From: Leptodactylus fallax
Taxonomy: Eukaryota > Chordata > Amphibia > Anura > Leptodactylidae
NCBI GenBank assembly: GCA_947044405.1
Contig: CAMRHE010000054.1
Location: 868,001-932,000 of the forward strand
Reading direction: 5' to 3'
Length of the DNA stretch: 64,000 bases
Part shown: one piece after another, positions 10,386 to 20,943 of the stretch
How the letters are laid out: each line of letters starts with the position of its first letter
Position numbering within the stretch: position 1 is the stretch's first letter
Position numbers and translations under genes: made by a program
Notes under the pieces: model-generated
Databases searched by the model: none
The model's input: only the letters and a program-made list of their open reading frames with translations
What the model was told of the DNA's origin: nothing

Positions 10386-13230
10386 GTGACATTTATTATA
10401 TTTATTTCACTTACATAACAACATGATCCCTTATTTACCAATAGCACGGTTGTCAAAAATTTTAGGGGAGATAGTATTTGTGTTTTAGCAGAATTCTAGC
10501 ATATTTACTACAATGACATATAATAAGACCAGTACAAAAACATTGTAATATAGTAGATATTATCAAAGTGATTGTATAATGCATGTAGATAGTAGAAAAT
10601 TACAGTAATAAGGTTGATAACATGGTAATATAAAGAAATACTTTCAAAAATATATTCAATGTATGGCATTTCATGACCTTAAAGCTACCTCTGGGGAAAT
10701 GTCAATAACACTAATTAACAAAAATAGATGTATACATCAACCTAATTATTGGTAATGTCAGATCTAGTTGAATAATAATTACCCAATTAACTCAAATGTA
10801 ACACTCTTTAGCATAATAAAAAAAAGGAAAAAACTTTCAGTGAAAAGGAATGCTCATAAAATTTCACTCTCCAAAAATCACATGTAGGTGAGGTTAATTA
10901 ATCTATGGGAAAAAGTAATTATGTTAATCTACAATATATTTCAAGTAATTCCATGCTAATTTTGGGAAACCCTACTGATTTAATTAAAATCTGTTCATGG
11001 CAAATGACTCAACATCTAAAGTAGGGCATATTTTTGATATTCTTTAAAGCAATGTGAATCTTATAAACAGTTTTACCAAGTAACATGATAAAACGATTTT
11101 TAACAGGAATGGAATGTATAATATGCCATGCAAACAAAACATGTTTTATTTTAATAAAATAATCTATTATTTTCAAATAACCAAAATTATTTACCGTTGT
11201 ACAGATTTTTGTAAAGTCAGAGGGATCTGTCACTCTCTGCTTAGATTACAGTTCTGTTTTTTACATTTTGAATGAATAGCATGAGACTAGTATAAACAGA
11301 GCCAAAATTTATTTATTTCTCCTACTATATTTACTTATCCCCTATCTGCATCCGGTTTGAACGCTTAGAACCCATCAACCACAAAGAGTTGCTCTGCAAC
11401 TTTCCCTAAATGCTGCATGTGAATGTAGCATTTAAGTGAACTCGAAGGAACTTGTAGATTTCTGTTCTTGTGATTGCTAGGGGTCTAAGCAGATGGACCA
11501 CAGCTATGAGACACTATCTATAAAATATCTATAAATCTATTCTCTATTCTCCATAACTATGAATACATTTTAATTAATTCCAAAGCCACTAAAAATACTA
11601 TCCCTGTTTTCTCTATGCACTTCCCTTAAAGTGTAATACAAAGTAAACAATACATGTTTAATCATTACATAATACATAGTTATGCCATTTTTATTATACT
11701 GTATGTCTTATTGTATGACAGTTTTTAGATCTCTTTTAACGCTCACTAAAAATGAAGCATCTTTGTTTGCTTCCAGACAACATTTCACCACTGAATCACT
11801 CAGGTGCACAGTTTGAAAGAGTAGGGGTATGTGGAAGGGTATGACACTAAGAATTCTTTTGGAGATTTGTACATGGACATTATCCCTCTTCAGTGGGCAT
11901 AAGCCATGTATGAAAATTTGGTAAACTAGGAAACACTTTCCAGTGTCCAGCGTTCAAGCTTCCAATTTCCCCACAATTCTTGATACCCTCTAACACATCA
12001 CTGCTGTCATGTGACAATGAACATATTATGATTGGCTTTTTCTTCTAGTCAAATGACAGAGGTCAAAGATATGGTAAGTGTGAGCACTGTGAAGCAAGGG
12101 ATACTTGTATTTGAAGTCTATTTGATGCTTGGCCTGCTTGTTATTTCGTTGGTACATATGAATGTAAGAAAGAATGTGAGATCCTCATGATTTGTTACAA
12201 GTCCATAAGGAACATGTAGCACAGCAGAGTAATAATATGTTATTACATGACTGTTGATTATTACAGTATTTGTAGTAGTTGAATGTGTAGAATCTATAAA
12301 TAGAATGTATTTGAATTCTTTTTTTATACAATATGCATTCAGAAATACATTTCTGTGACAATAGAAATGGGAGAATGTTGCACAAAAACCTAATACTTCA
12401 CTATAAGCACCCAATTAACATAGATTCCTTTATAATTAACCATTTTATTGAAGCTGTTCATTTACTAACAGATCAGAGGCTCTATTCCATTTCTCATGCT
12501 GAACAATGTCTTTCTTTTCCCAGGCGGATACTAACTCTATCTGCTTCGTTCAATAGGACACCTTGACAGATCCAGTCAATTGGGGTTATGACATTCTTGT
12601 TCAGTCAAACAGATGAGGCCTAGGCTAGAGAATAATTTTCTTCAGGTAAATACTGCTGCCTGATACAATTACAGGGCCTGCTTCCTCTTTCCAGTCAGAT
12701 TAATCTTTCCTACTATTTGTTATATTTGCAAGTTAATGCATGAAGTGCTGCTACGGATAGCTTCTAATTTTAGCTACCTTTTAGATAGTATAATTACCAT
12801 TTTTATTACAAGGAGGTGGAACACTTTTCTTTAGATTGTATTCTTAGTAATAACACAGTTAAAGTAATTTATAGTGAGAAAAAAATCTTAGGTGCCTATT
12901 CTTCTACTGGTAGCCTATAATTAAAAAAATAAATGTATTGTTTAATGTATTTGTGATTGCTTGATTTAATAGATATACTGGAGTAAAAGTATGGAGAATC
13001 ATGAAAGTGATATCCTGAAAACGTAAGTCTCAGTGATAAGCTCTCCTGGCACCATAGAATAAATGTGTAAATTATTGCTGGCCACTTTATTGAGTTTCGT
13101 GGAAGTAGTTTAGTGTAGTAAGTATCCACTGAAATGGAACTGTCACATTGCATAGGCAGTTCTATCTGCAGGTAGCATTATGTAGAACAGTAACTTGTGG
13201 AGGAGTAACTTGTGTAGAGCTATAAGAACT
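10386..13230. other. AT-rich interval, no gene recognised
   Basis: Nearly 2.9 kb of AT-rich sequence. Open frames up to about 98 codons (for example 12118-12414) show no motif and read as chance. A slightly more GC-rich block near 11340-11520 may be an old repeat that I cannot name. Confidence 0.45.
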
Positions 13231-13336
13231 TCAATTCAATTGATTTGCATTCTGGGCTTATGAGTCAAGTGGGCTGTGGACTGCCCTACTCACTGATTGA
13301 TAGCTCATAAGCCTAGAGTCAATAGGAATTGAAATG
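13231..13336. repeat. Imperfect inverted repeat (MITE-like)
   Basis: The left arm (TCAATTCAATTGATTTGC, then CTGGGCTTATGAGTC, 13231-13265) is the imperfect inverse of the right arm (GCTCATAAGCCTAGAGTC, then AATAGGAATTGAA, 13303-13334). The loop is about 37 bases. It is probably the core of a small palindromic MITE; no target duplication is clear. Confidence 0.6.
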
Positions 13337-14552
13337 AATGGATTAAACATTATAGGAAATCTTTTACCAAAAAACTATACATGAATTTTCTCATCAGCTC
13401 CTGCTCTACATCATATTTCTCACAGATCAGAGAGATGTTGCAGACTTAGCTTAATGTTGTACCGTGTTAGCCATTGAAAGTAGTGGAAGAGTGAAGAAAT
13501 CAGAGTTAGCTTGACTTTCTGCAGCAAGACAACGTGCTGCAGTGTGATATCTCAAAAACAAAAAGCCAATGGAGAGAAAAAAACAGAGTTCAAACCCCTC
13601 TAATAAAATATGACCATAAATGACAATAAACCTTCTTTACTGCTCTGTACCATTCTAAATAATACCATTAGCCCATTATATTCCTAAATATTAGGAATCC
13701 TCTAATCAATTCACTAATATCAGTTGTTAGTACAGTGCTTGCATTAAAATAAATATTGTTTGAGGTGTTTGAGACAATGTCATACTATATACCAATGTGT
13801 CAATCCTTAAATGATCTCTAACTTGATTTAGGGTTCCAAATCAGCACAATATCCCAATATACTAAAAAAAGCCTTGAAAGTCTGTAAGTTACACTCTCAC
13901 TGTGTAGTCACATATGGACAGAAATAAGATAGTTAACATATCAATTTGTGATAATTTCTCAAAAAACATGTTGTATTTAGAAAAGTGGCTTAACTTGTGA
14001 TATGCATACAAAGGACAGGTAAGGTAGGACACATGTGGAAAGGCTTTACTCCTTTTTTTGTTAAGTATTGGCATTGTTTTTTATGTGCTATATTCCTTAT
14101 GTTGAGTAATACAGTAGTCAAAGTCTGTAGCAATTGTAATATAATAATATTATAATAATTCTGGGAAAAAAAATGATGAAGGGGTAATATAATCATTATG
14201 TCACAGAAGGATCATTTCATGTCATTTCTCTAAGGCAAAATATTGGAAACTAACATTTAAAAAAGAAACATGATATAGTAACTAAAGCATAATTACAATA
14301 TATTTGATAATTTATTGTAATAACGCAAACATTACCATACAAATTTATCCACACGCAACTGATCTCCACATTGGTTAAGAATCCCAATTTCTCTTGAAAT
14401 CAATTCAACACAATATCACAATGTTTTGACTAAAGCCTTAAAAGGTACAATTTACCCTCCCCCACTGGGTAGTCAGATATAGACACAAATATGATAGCAT
14501 ATCACATTGTGATAATTTGTCATGAAATCATGTTGTGTTTAGAAAAGCAACT
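13337..14552. other. AT-rich interval, nothing recognised
   Basis: Only short, motif-free open frames. Two blocks resemble each other: about 13820-13990 and 14385-14550 share ACAATATC, GCCTTGAAAG/GCCTTAAAAG, TAGTCA-ATA and TGATAATTTGTCA elements. This may be an old, strongly diverged duplication. Confidence 0.4.
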
Positions 14553-14857
14553 TAAGGGCCGGTTCACATCTGCATTCGGGTTGAAAAAGAGGTTTTCACT
14601 TGGGAAACTCGCGGACCCCATAGACTATAATGGGGTACTTGTGGTTTCTGCTCGATTTCTGCACTAAACATACGGAAACATGTGGAGAGAAAAGTGCTGC
14701 TTGTTTCGTGCGGAAACCGAGCGGAAATCACACGGGGCTATGGGGTCCGTGTGGTTTCACAGGTAAACCACTTTTTATGTGTATAGGTTTCCATTCGGGG
14801 GGTCCCCAAGCGGACTCCCCAAACGGAAACCCGAACACAGATGTGAATCGGCCCTAA
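14553..14857. mobile_element. Harbinger-like MITE (TAA-flanked)
   Basis: The ends are GGGCCGGTTCACATCTG and the near-perfect inverse CAGATGTGAATCGGCCC. TAA directly precedes (14553-14555) and follows (14855-14857). A 3-bp TAA/TTA target and GGGCC ends fit the PIF/Harbinger group. The body is 299 bp, GC-rich compared with its surroundings, and shows partial inverted symmetry around CGGAAAC repeats. No protein is encoded. Confidence 0.8.
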
Positions 14858-15810
14858 CTTATGATGGACATATGTGAACATGCCCAATTAAGAGGACAAG
14901 TATGGGAAGACACATCTACATTCACCTATTTTGCACTTTAGTATTTTGTGTTTTTTCTTTCTTTTTTTTATGGATTATTATGTGCAAAGTAAGAAAAATA
15001 ATAAACACCATGCTTAGTTTCTCTGGTTATGAGACCTTAAAGCCACTAATTTGCATATATATTACAGTATAGAGTCTGAAAATCTGAAAATCGTGATTTA
15101 AAAGGTTATATCAGGGCTCTGAATTTTTCCGCTTAACCAGTTTGAAATTCCATAATCTCACACAGAGTTATCATATGCATGTTTTCTGTTCATGAACATA
15201 AGCATCCAGTCCATCACTCATGTGTATTATTTCCAGTATTTGATAAGTCTACACGGAACGTCGTACATATACCATATATACACTGATTTTACAAATTATA
15301 CTTTATGAATATAAATGACACTGAATAACATTAACACCAAGAATAACAAATATATTATTAAATCCATTTTACATTTCTACCACAGTCAATAATTCAATGT
15401 TATAATGCTCAATAGAAATGAGAACAAAATCTGAAAAGGTCATTTACATTACTGGGATAAATTATTTCATTTATTGGTGCAGAATAGGATATGCGGCACT
15501 TGTATAGTTTGAGAGAAATGCCAGCTTTTTTTAAAGACAGTGTATTGACCTTTATAAGATAAGACAATTGTAACCTGACAGAAATGATAATAAAAGTAGA
15601 AATATTAAACAGTTTTTAATCATAGATATTCTAGGAAAAGTATCTACATACAGAATACTGCACTAACGTTGTGCATTGATATACACAAATTAAAAGGTAT
15701 GAAATGAAACATATACTGGAAATTGCCATAGCACATGCGGTTATTAAGCAAAATCTCTTTTCATTCATTCAGTGTCCAAGATTTGTGTTCTGAGTGCCTT
15801 ATGTTACATT
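14858..15810. other. AT-rich interval, nothing recognised
   Basis: No recognisable repeat, inverted repeat or motif-bearing frame. Confidence 0.45.
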
Positions 15811-16350
15811 AACCCTTTAGTGACCGGCCTGTTTTACACCTTGATGACCAAACCATTCTGTTTTTCCCTCATCATATACCAAGCCCTAGAGTTTTTTTTT
15901 TTCTGCCAATGTATGAGGGCCTGTTTTTTGTGGTAGTGTTTAATGGCACTATATTGTGGTAGATATACCTCTTTGATTAGGTGTTATTAACTGTTCTTGG
16001 AAGGAATAGAAATAACAGCAATTTTGCCATTGCCTTTTTATGCTAGAAATTTTGTGACATTCACTATGCAGCTTAAATAACTTATACATTTATTCAATAC
16101 GATTACTTTTGCAAAGTAAAAACTCTTTTTGTAATAACATTTTTTTCCCATTGCCACTTTCCAAGACCCATAATTATTTTTTGTTGGAAATGTACAAGGG
16201 CTTATTTTTTGGCGGGAAGAACTGATATTTCTATTGATGCCATGAAGGGGAACATAAGTCTTTTCAATCGCTTTTTGTAACGCTTTTTCGGTGGTCAGCT
16301 GACAAAAAAATTTCAATTTTGGCATCATTTTTCAAGATTTTTTTTATGCT
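15811..16350. repeat. Dispersed anuran-type repeat
   Basis: The stretch starts AACCCTTTAGTGACCGGCCT and continues with GATGACCAAACCATTCTG and TGAGGGCCTGTTTTTTGTGG. I recognise this pattern (CCCTTAGTGAC, GACCAAGCCATT, GAGGGCTTGTTTTTTG) as a common frog dispersed repeat, from general familiarity only. The rest, to about 16350, is more diverged but keeps GGGCTTATTTTTTGGCGGGA. No intact frame. Confidence 0.5.
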
Positions 16351-16470
16351 GTTCAATAAGAAGGTAAAATAACATAACAGTTGTATTGTTTGGGTCCTTA
16401 TGGACGTGGCAGTACCCAATGTGTGTATTATGTTTTAATTTTTTATTATTTATTAAACATAAAAAAAAAA

Positions 16471-16599
16471 AGGTTTAATCTGAAGATCCAACAAGGCTTC
16501 TTCAATATAAGGAATTTGAATCTGTGGAATAGCCTACCCCAGGAGCTGGTCACAGCAGTCACAGCTGACAGCTTCAAAAATGATTATATGCCTTTTTAG
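16471..16599 (+). pseudogene. LINE-like C-terminal fragment
   Basis: The frame reads RFNLK...GFFNIRNLNLWNSLPQELV...DSFKNDYMPF and then stops. The motif R-N-LWNSLP-E-V-A-S--FK is typical of the C-terminal end of several non-LTR retrotransposon polyproteins. A decayed relative is at 42491-42566 (AATCTGTAGAATAGTCTACC). The part upstream is an A-run, so what remains is about 43 codons. The family is not certain. Confidence 0.55.
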
Positions 16600-16639
16600 A
16601 GAAAAATAGCATTGATTCTTATGGAAATAAATAGAATGT

Positions 16640-18240
16640 CATGTCTTTTCTGTGTCTGAGTCTGAGGGAGACCTTGCTATTGACTTGCTGTGTCACTTGT
16701 GTTAGAATAAGGCTCATTAGTGACCAATGTAGAAAGTTTAAATGCCAGTCACTAACAAGTTAATTGTCAAAGAGGCCCTTGGGCTCCCTCAGTGCAACCA
16801 CTACCCCTGCAACTCATAAAGTTATGCCCCTTCCAGAAGGCTCTCTTATATAAATGTACACTCTGGTACAATATTTACACTGTGTTATGGCTGGTATGAA
16901 GCATGAGGGGTGGTGAATGACAGGATCGCCAAAGAAATCATTCCTGCACTATTCATACCCCCCTTAACCCATGCCCTGGGAATAAGACAAGTGTTACAAC
17001 ATAAGACAGTCTGCAGCTCTTGAACTCTGATGGAAACCTGATAGATTTCTTGCTAAGTTAATGTTCCATTCCATTGTTGTGATCACTTTGAAAATACAGT
17101 AGATTTGTCGATGCTTTCAAGGATGTGTTAATATCAGAAACAACACTAGTGGGAACAGAAAATTAGCTAAACTATTTAAAGAATGTCTGGCGTTTCAGTT
17201 GACATTTAAGAAGCACACATCATGTTTGATAATGAGACGAAACACTATCTCTGAACATTATATAGTATCTCATTATCTAATATCTAATTTATCTCTAATT
17301 GTCAGTTGTCCTGGAATGAAACATACACGTGACAAGATCCTTCTCCTCTGTATCTCTCTTACTTACACACACATACACAACATCAGCATGAATGACGTTA
17401 TCACAGTGTCACTGGCTGAAACAATATAACAACTACTAAAAGCAGCACCACATGAATGTAGCTGTGTCTCTTTGCAGCTACTCTTTCCTCTTCCTTTCTT
17501 TCCCCTCAATGCATTTCTATGGACAGCAGCTGTAACCCAATCCCTCAGTGAATTTAAAAAATCTTTTATCTCTGCTTTTTTATCAGTAAATTCATAGTGA
17601 TTCATTGCAGTAGGCGTGTTGCTTTGTCTTACTACTAAAGTACTTAATTTATAGAAATTTTACTAAGATAACAGTAACAATAACAGTTTCTCCAGCAAAC
17701 ACACATGTACACACAGTGGTAGCAGAAATTGTTGCTGCATGTAAAATATAGAATTCAATTACATTTCTACTCCCCAAAAATCATTATTTATTCAAAAGGA
17801 GTTAGCAAAACCCTCAGCAGGCTGCTATGCACATCACAAGCATTGGCTTTCCACATATAAACAAACATAGCTTATACATCTCCTGACAATATATCAGTAA
17901 ATCATGTTTTTTTTTTTTCAATGCTGGTAACCTTGGGCAAATAATTATTTCTCAGGTATGTCATGCTAAAAGGAAGGATAAAGAAGGGCACATCGGTATA
18001 TACAGCATACATATAAACTATTCCTCTTGACTGGACATGTCAAGATATGTATGTAATAGGATAGCTTTTTGAAGCAATGGATTTTAGCGATAGTGGATCT
18101 CAATGTGCCTATGTGTGGCTCATCACTGTTTGCTTTGTTAAAGCCTGTCAAGGATTTTGCTAGCATATTGTGATATTGTGATTTCATGAAAAACTGGAGC
18201 CTTTAACTTAATATAAGCTATGTTAAGCATGGACACATCT
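16640..18240. other. Interval with no recognised gene
   Basis: AT-rich, with open frames of at most about 80 codons and no motifs. A T-run is at 17906-17918. Confidence 0.45.
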
Positions 18241-18360
18241 GCAGTAGTGATGAGCAAAACCTCAAGAGATTCATTTCATGAACAGTTGCAAAGTTCATCA
18301 GCAGGTTTTGGTTCTGGTCTGAACCGGAATTGCTTTTATTATACTTAATTATACTTATTC
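18241..18360. repeat. Dispersed repeat with GGTCTGAACCGG core
   Basis: The block GTAGTGATGAGCAAAACCTC ... GGTTCTGGTCTGAACCGGAA ... TTTTATTATAC shares its order with 60405-60510 (CAGTTCAGTCTGAACTGGAA, TTATTATTATACAG). It is a two-copy member of a dispersed family I cannot name. Confidence 0.5.
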
Positions 18361-18374
18361 TTACGTAGTATATA

Positions 18375-18690
18375 CAGTACAGACCAAAAGTTTGGACACA
18401 CCTTCTCATTCCAAGAGTTTTCTGTATTTTCATGACTATAAAAATTGTAGATTCACACTGAAGGCATCAAAACTATGAATTAAGACATGTGGAATTATAT
18501 ACTTAACAAAAAAGTGTGAAACAACTGAAAATATGTCTTATATTCTAGGTTCTTCAAAGTAGCCACCTTTTGCTTTGATTACTGCTTTGCACACTCTTGG
18601 CATTCTCTTGAGCTTCAAGAGGTAGTCACCTGAAATGGTTTTCACTTCACAGGTGTGCCCTGTCAGGTTTAATAACTCCCTAACTCCATT
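18375..18690 (+). mobile_element. Tc1 family F1, left end fragment
   Basis: It starts CAGTACAGACCAAAAGTTTG after TA (18373-18374). It runs through the reverse-complemented transposase C-terminus and on to ACTTCACAGGTGTGCCCTGT and GTTTAATAA, which in the complete copy lie only at the left end. So this is a left end in plus orientation. Similarity stops near 18690, where fragments of other Tc1 families begin. Confidence 0.85.
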
Positions 18691-18699
18691 TGCTAAAAT

Positions 18700-18990
18700 G
18701 TACCTTGAAACAAGCAAGAAACCTCCACCATGCTTTACCATTGTTTGCAGACATTTAATTTTGAACTACATTCCAACTGTTCGCCAGACCATCTGTTACA
18801 GTCAAATATTTTACATTTTTGGCCATCAGTCCAGAGCACCTGCTGCCATTTTTTTGCAGCCCAGTTCCCATGTTTTTACGTATAGTCACTTGGCCTGCTT
18901 TCCAAGTCAAAGTTATGGCTTATTGGATGCAATTCTTGCATGAAGACTGCTTCTGGCCAGGTTTTCCCCAAAAAGTAGAAGGATGTACCT
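18700..18990 (-). pseudogene. Tc1 transposase fragment, another family
   Basis: The minus strand encodes pieces of the Tc1 catalytic core: the KHGGG-like stretch near 18720-18735 (plus strand CCTCCACCATGCTTTACC), the WSDE.K-like stretch near 18830 (CATCAGTCCAGAGCACCTGC) and upstream helix-turn-helix linker sequence toward 18990. It is interrupted by indels and cannot be read continuously. The family differs from F1-F4. Confidence 0.6.
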
Positions 18991-19047
18991 AGGTTTTTGC
19001 TACTTCTGATCTTATGAAACTGGAGATTGATACCGTAATGGGTGTCT

Positions 19048-19165
19048 GCAGACAACAGTAAAGCATGGTGGAGGTTCCTTGAAAGTTTGCTGTTGCATTT
19101 CAGCAAATAGAGTTGAGTATTTAGTCAGGATTTTATGATATCTTTAATGCTGAGATATACAGGTG
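19048..19165 (+). pseudogene. Tc1 transposase fragment, plus strand
   Basis: GTCTGCAGACAACAGTAAAG, CATGGTGGAGGTTCC and on to AATGCTGAGATATACAGG encode the KHGGGS-like stretch and the following segment of a Tc1 transposase on the plus strand. It faces the minus-strand fragment at 18700-18990, forming an inverted pair over the shared KHGGGS region. Confidence 0.6.
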
Positions 19166-19224
19166 AGTCTTTTTCATCTATTTCACTAAATATTGATTTT
19201 CTCTTTTGTTCATTCACTTTGCAT

Positions 19225-19440
19225 TTTGTTACACTAGGTTCATACTAGTTTTGCCTCTTCATTGCTCTGGTCTGTCAGAAGACCAGAACAACGGATAGGT
19301 GGACTATCTTATAGCAGTAAGACACAGAGTCTGACAGACTTCATTGACTCTAATAGGATCCGTCATTTTAAAACTGAAACCGGCAGAGAAAAAAGTCTTC
19401 CGGCAGGACATTTTCCTCCACCTATTTTCAGGTGAAAATT
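19225..19440. repeat. Possible decayed MITE
   Basis: CTAGGTTCATACTAGTTTTG followed by a GTCTGTCAGAAGACCAGA hairpin-like segment and CCGTCA/CCGGCA blocks resembles frog MITEs that start with CTAGGTTCACACT. There is no matching right end, so it is weakly supported. Confidence 0.3.
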
Positions 19441-19705
19441 TCGACAGAGTCTCCAATCTGCCTTATTTTGAAAAAAAATAAGCTATTAACACTGGTATTT
19501 TTGAAAGCATTCTTACTTTGCAGCATTTTTCTACACCTGCCTAAATCCTTTGAACAGTGCTGTATATTTATAAATACATCTGTATATAGAAAAAGTTCAT
19601 CTGCCAGCATCTTGCATCAATGGAGTCCTTTTATTTAAGCCAGAAAACACCATGTATAAGCTCACACAGGAGGTTTTTTGAAGCTAATACGTGCTGTTTT
19701 CTAAC

Positions 19706-20372
19706 AGCTTCAATAAAAGTTATATATGAACAAAAAATGGGCCAATAACCAATTAACAAAAAATGTGCAGGACAAGCAATAAATCAAAAAACAAAATCAT
19801 GCCCACACAAAAGTAAAAATAATTAACAAAGTTTATTAACAAATAAATAAAATACAAAATTCAAATGAACAAACACATGAGGGAATACAGGAAAAAAACT
19901 ATAAATAATGTGTACAAAGGCATGAAGTTCAGGGTATCAGATAAATAAATAATCATGGCAAAGCACCTTCACAAATGCACTTGAGATAATCTGAAATAGC
20001 ATATTCAAATACAACCAAAGCTCCTCTAAAGTCATATCATAAATTTAAATATAGAAAAGTGCTAAAAGACCGTATGTTACAAGATGAAAGAATCCTGAAA
20101 CAACATACCTAAGACAACCTACAAAGGCATGAAGCTCAGGGTATCAAATAAATAAATAGTCATGGCAAAGCACCTGCACAAATGCACTTGAGATAATTAG
20201 AAATAGCATATTCAAATGCAACCAAAGCTGCTCTAAAGTCATACCATAGATTTAAATGTAGACAGGTGCTAAAAAACCATATTATAAGATGAAAAAAATC
20301 CTGAAACAACATACCTAAGGCACAAGCAACCTGTTTGTTCATTTGTATTTTGTATTTTAGCTTCAATAAAAG
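19706..20372. mobile_element. Unnamed segment flanked by a 14-bp direct repeat
   Basis: AGCTTCAATAAAAG occurs at 19706-19719 and 20359-20372, bracketing 639 bp. Inside, an AAATACAAAATTCAAATGAA arm (about 19850-19872) is matched in inverse by TTCATTTGTATTTTGTATTT (about 20339-20358). A two-copy tandem block (19914-20322) fills the middle. It looks like an insertion of an element family I cannot name. Confidence 0.5.
19914..20322 (+). repeat. Diverged tandem duplication, ~205-bp unit
   Basis: Both units run from CAAAGGCATGAAG.TCAGGG through GCAAAGCACCT.CACAAATG and AGCATATTCAAAT.CAACC to CCTGAAACAACATACCTAAG. They start near 19914 and 20121. The copies differ at many scattered positions, so the duplication is old. 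Confidence 0.85.
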
Positions 20373-20897
20373 GACTCAATGAGGAAAGATGTTGGCAGTT
20401 GAATTTTTCTATTTTCCCATATCTAAAAGGAGATTGAGATACAGTTTGAACTGTTTTTCCTTATGTTTGGTGCTGTCTACTGTTTTCCTTTTTTTGATTC
20501 CATCTGTATATAGATATCCTCTTCCATTTTGTACTTCTTTACTCTACATCAAATGGAAAGAAAAAAAGCATAGCATACAAAATAAAAGAAGAAAAGAATT
20601 GTGTTCTTCAGGGACCAGTGCACCCACATACAGGGGAAGATTTTGACATATAGTATTGCCGGAAGTAGCTTTGGCTGCACTGCTGACAGCACTAATGTAC
20701 TACAATATGAACCCCTGCCATAGTAATCTGAACCATATCAGTGTCTCTCAACTCTGCACACACATCCCTATGGTTTAAGTCAGCTATGTTTGGTACTTTT
20801 AATCAGACAGTTACCTAGCATGAAAATACTGAACACATCTACAAGTTGTAAAGCACTGATCCACAGAAATCTTTGAGCAGATTTGGCACTTCATAGC
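20373..20897. other. Interval with nothing recognised
   Basis: AT-rich, with a motif-free frame of 85 codons (20389-20646) that I take as chance. Confidence 0.45.

Positions 20898-20940
<43 letters not shown>
20898..20940. repeat. (TA)n microsatellite at the F3 copy A target
   Basis: Alternating TA runs directly into the left end of the Tc1 element at 20941, and TATATATATATAG continues right after its right end (22558-22569). Confidence 0.9.

Positions 20941-20943
<3 letters not shown>

Noticed and set aside
12118..12414. 98-codon minus-strand frame
   Set aside because: No motif; overlaps another frame on the same DNA; chance in AT-rich sequence.
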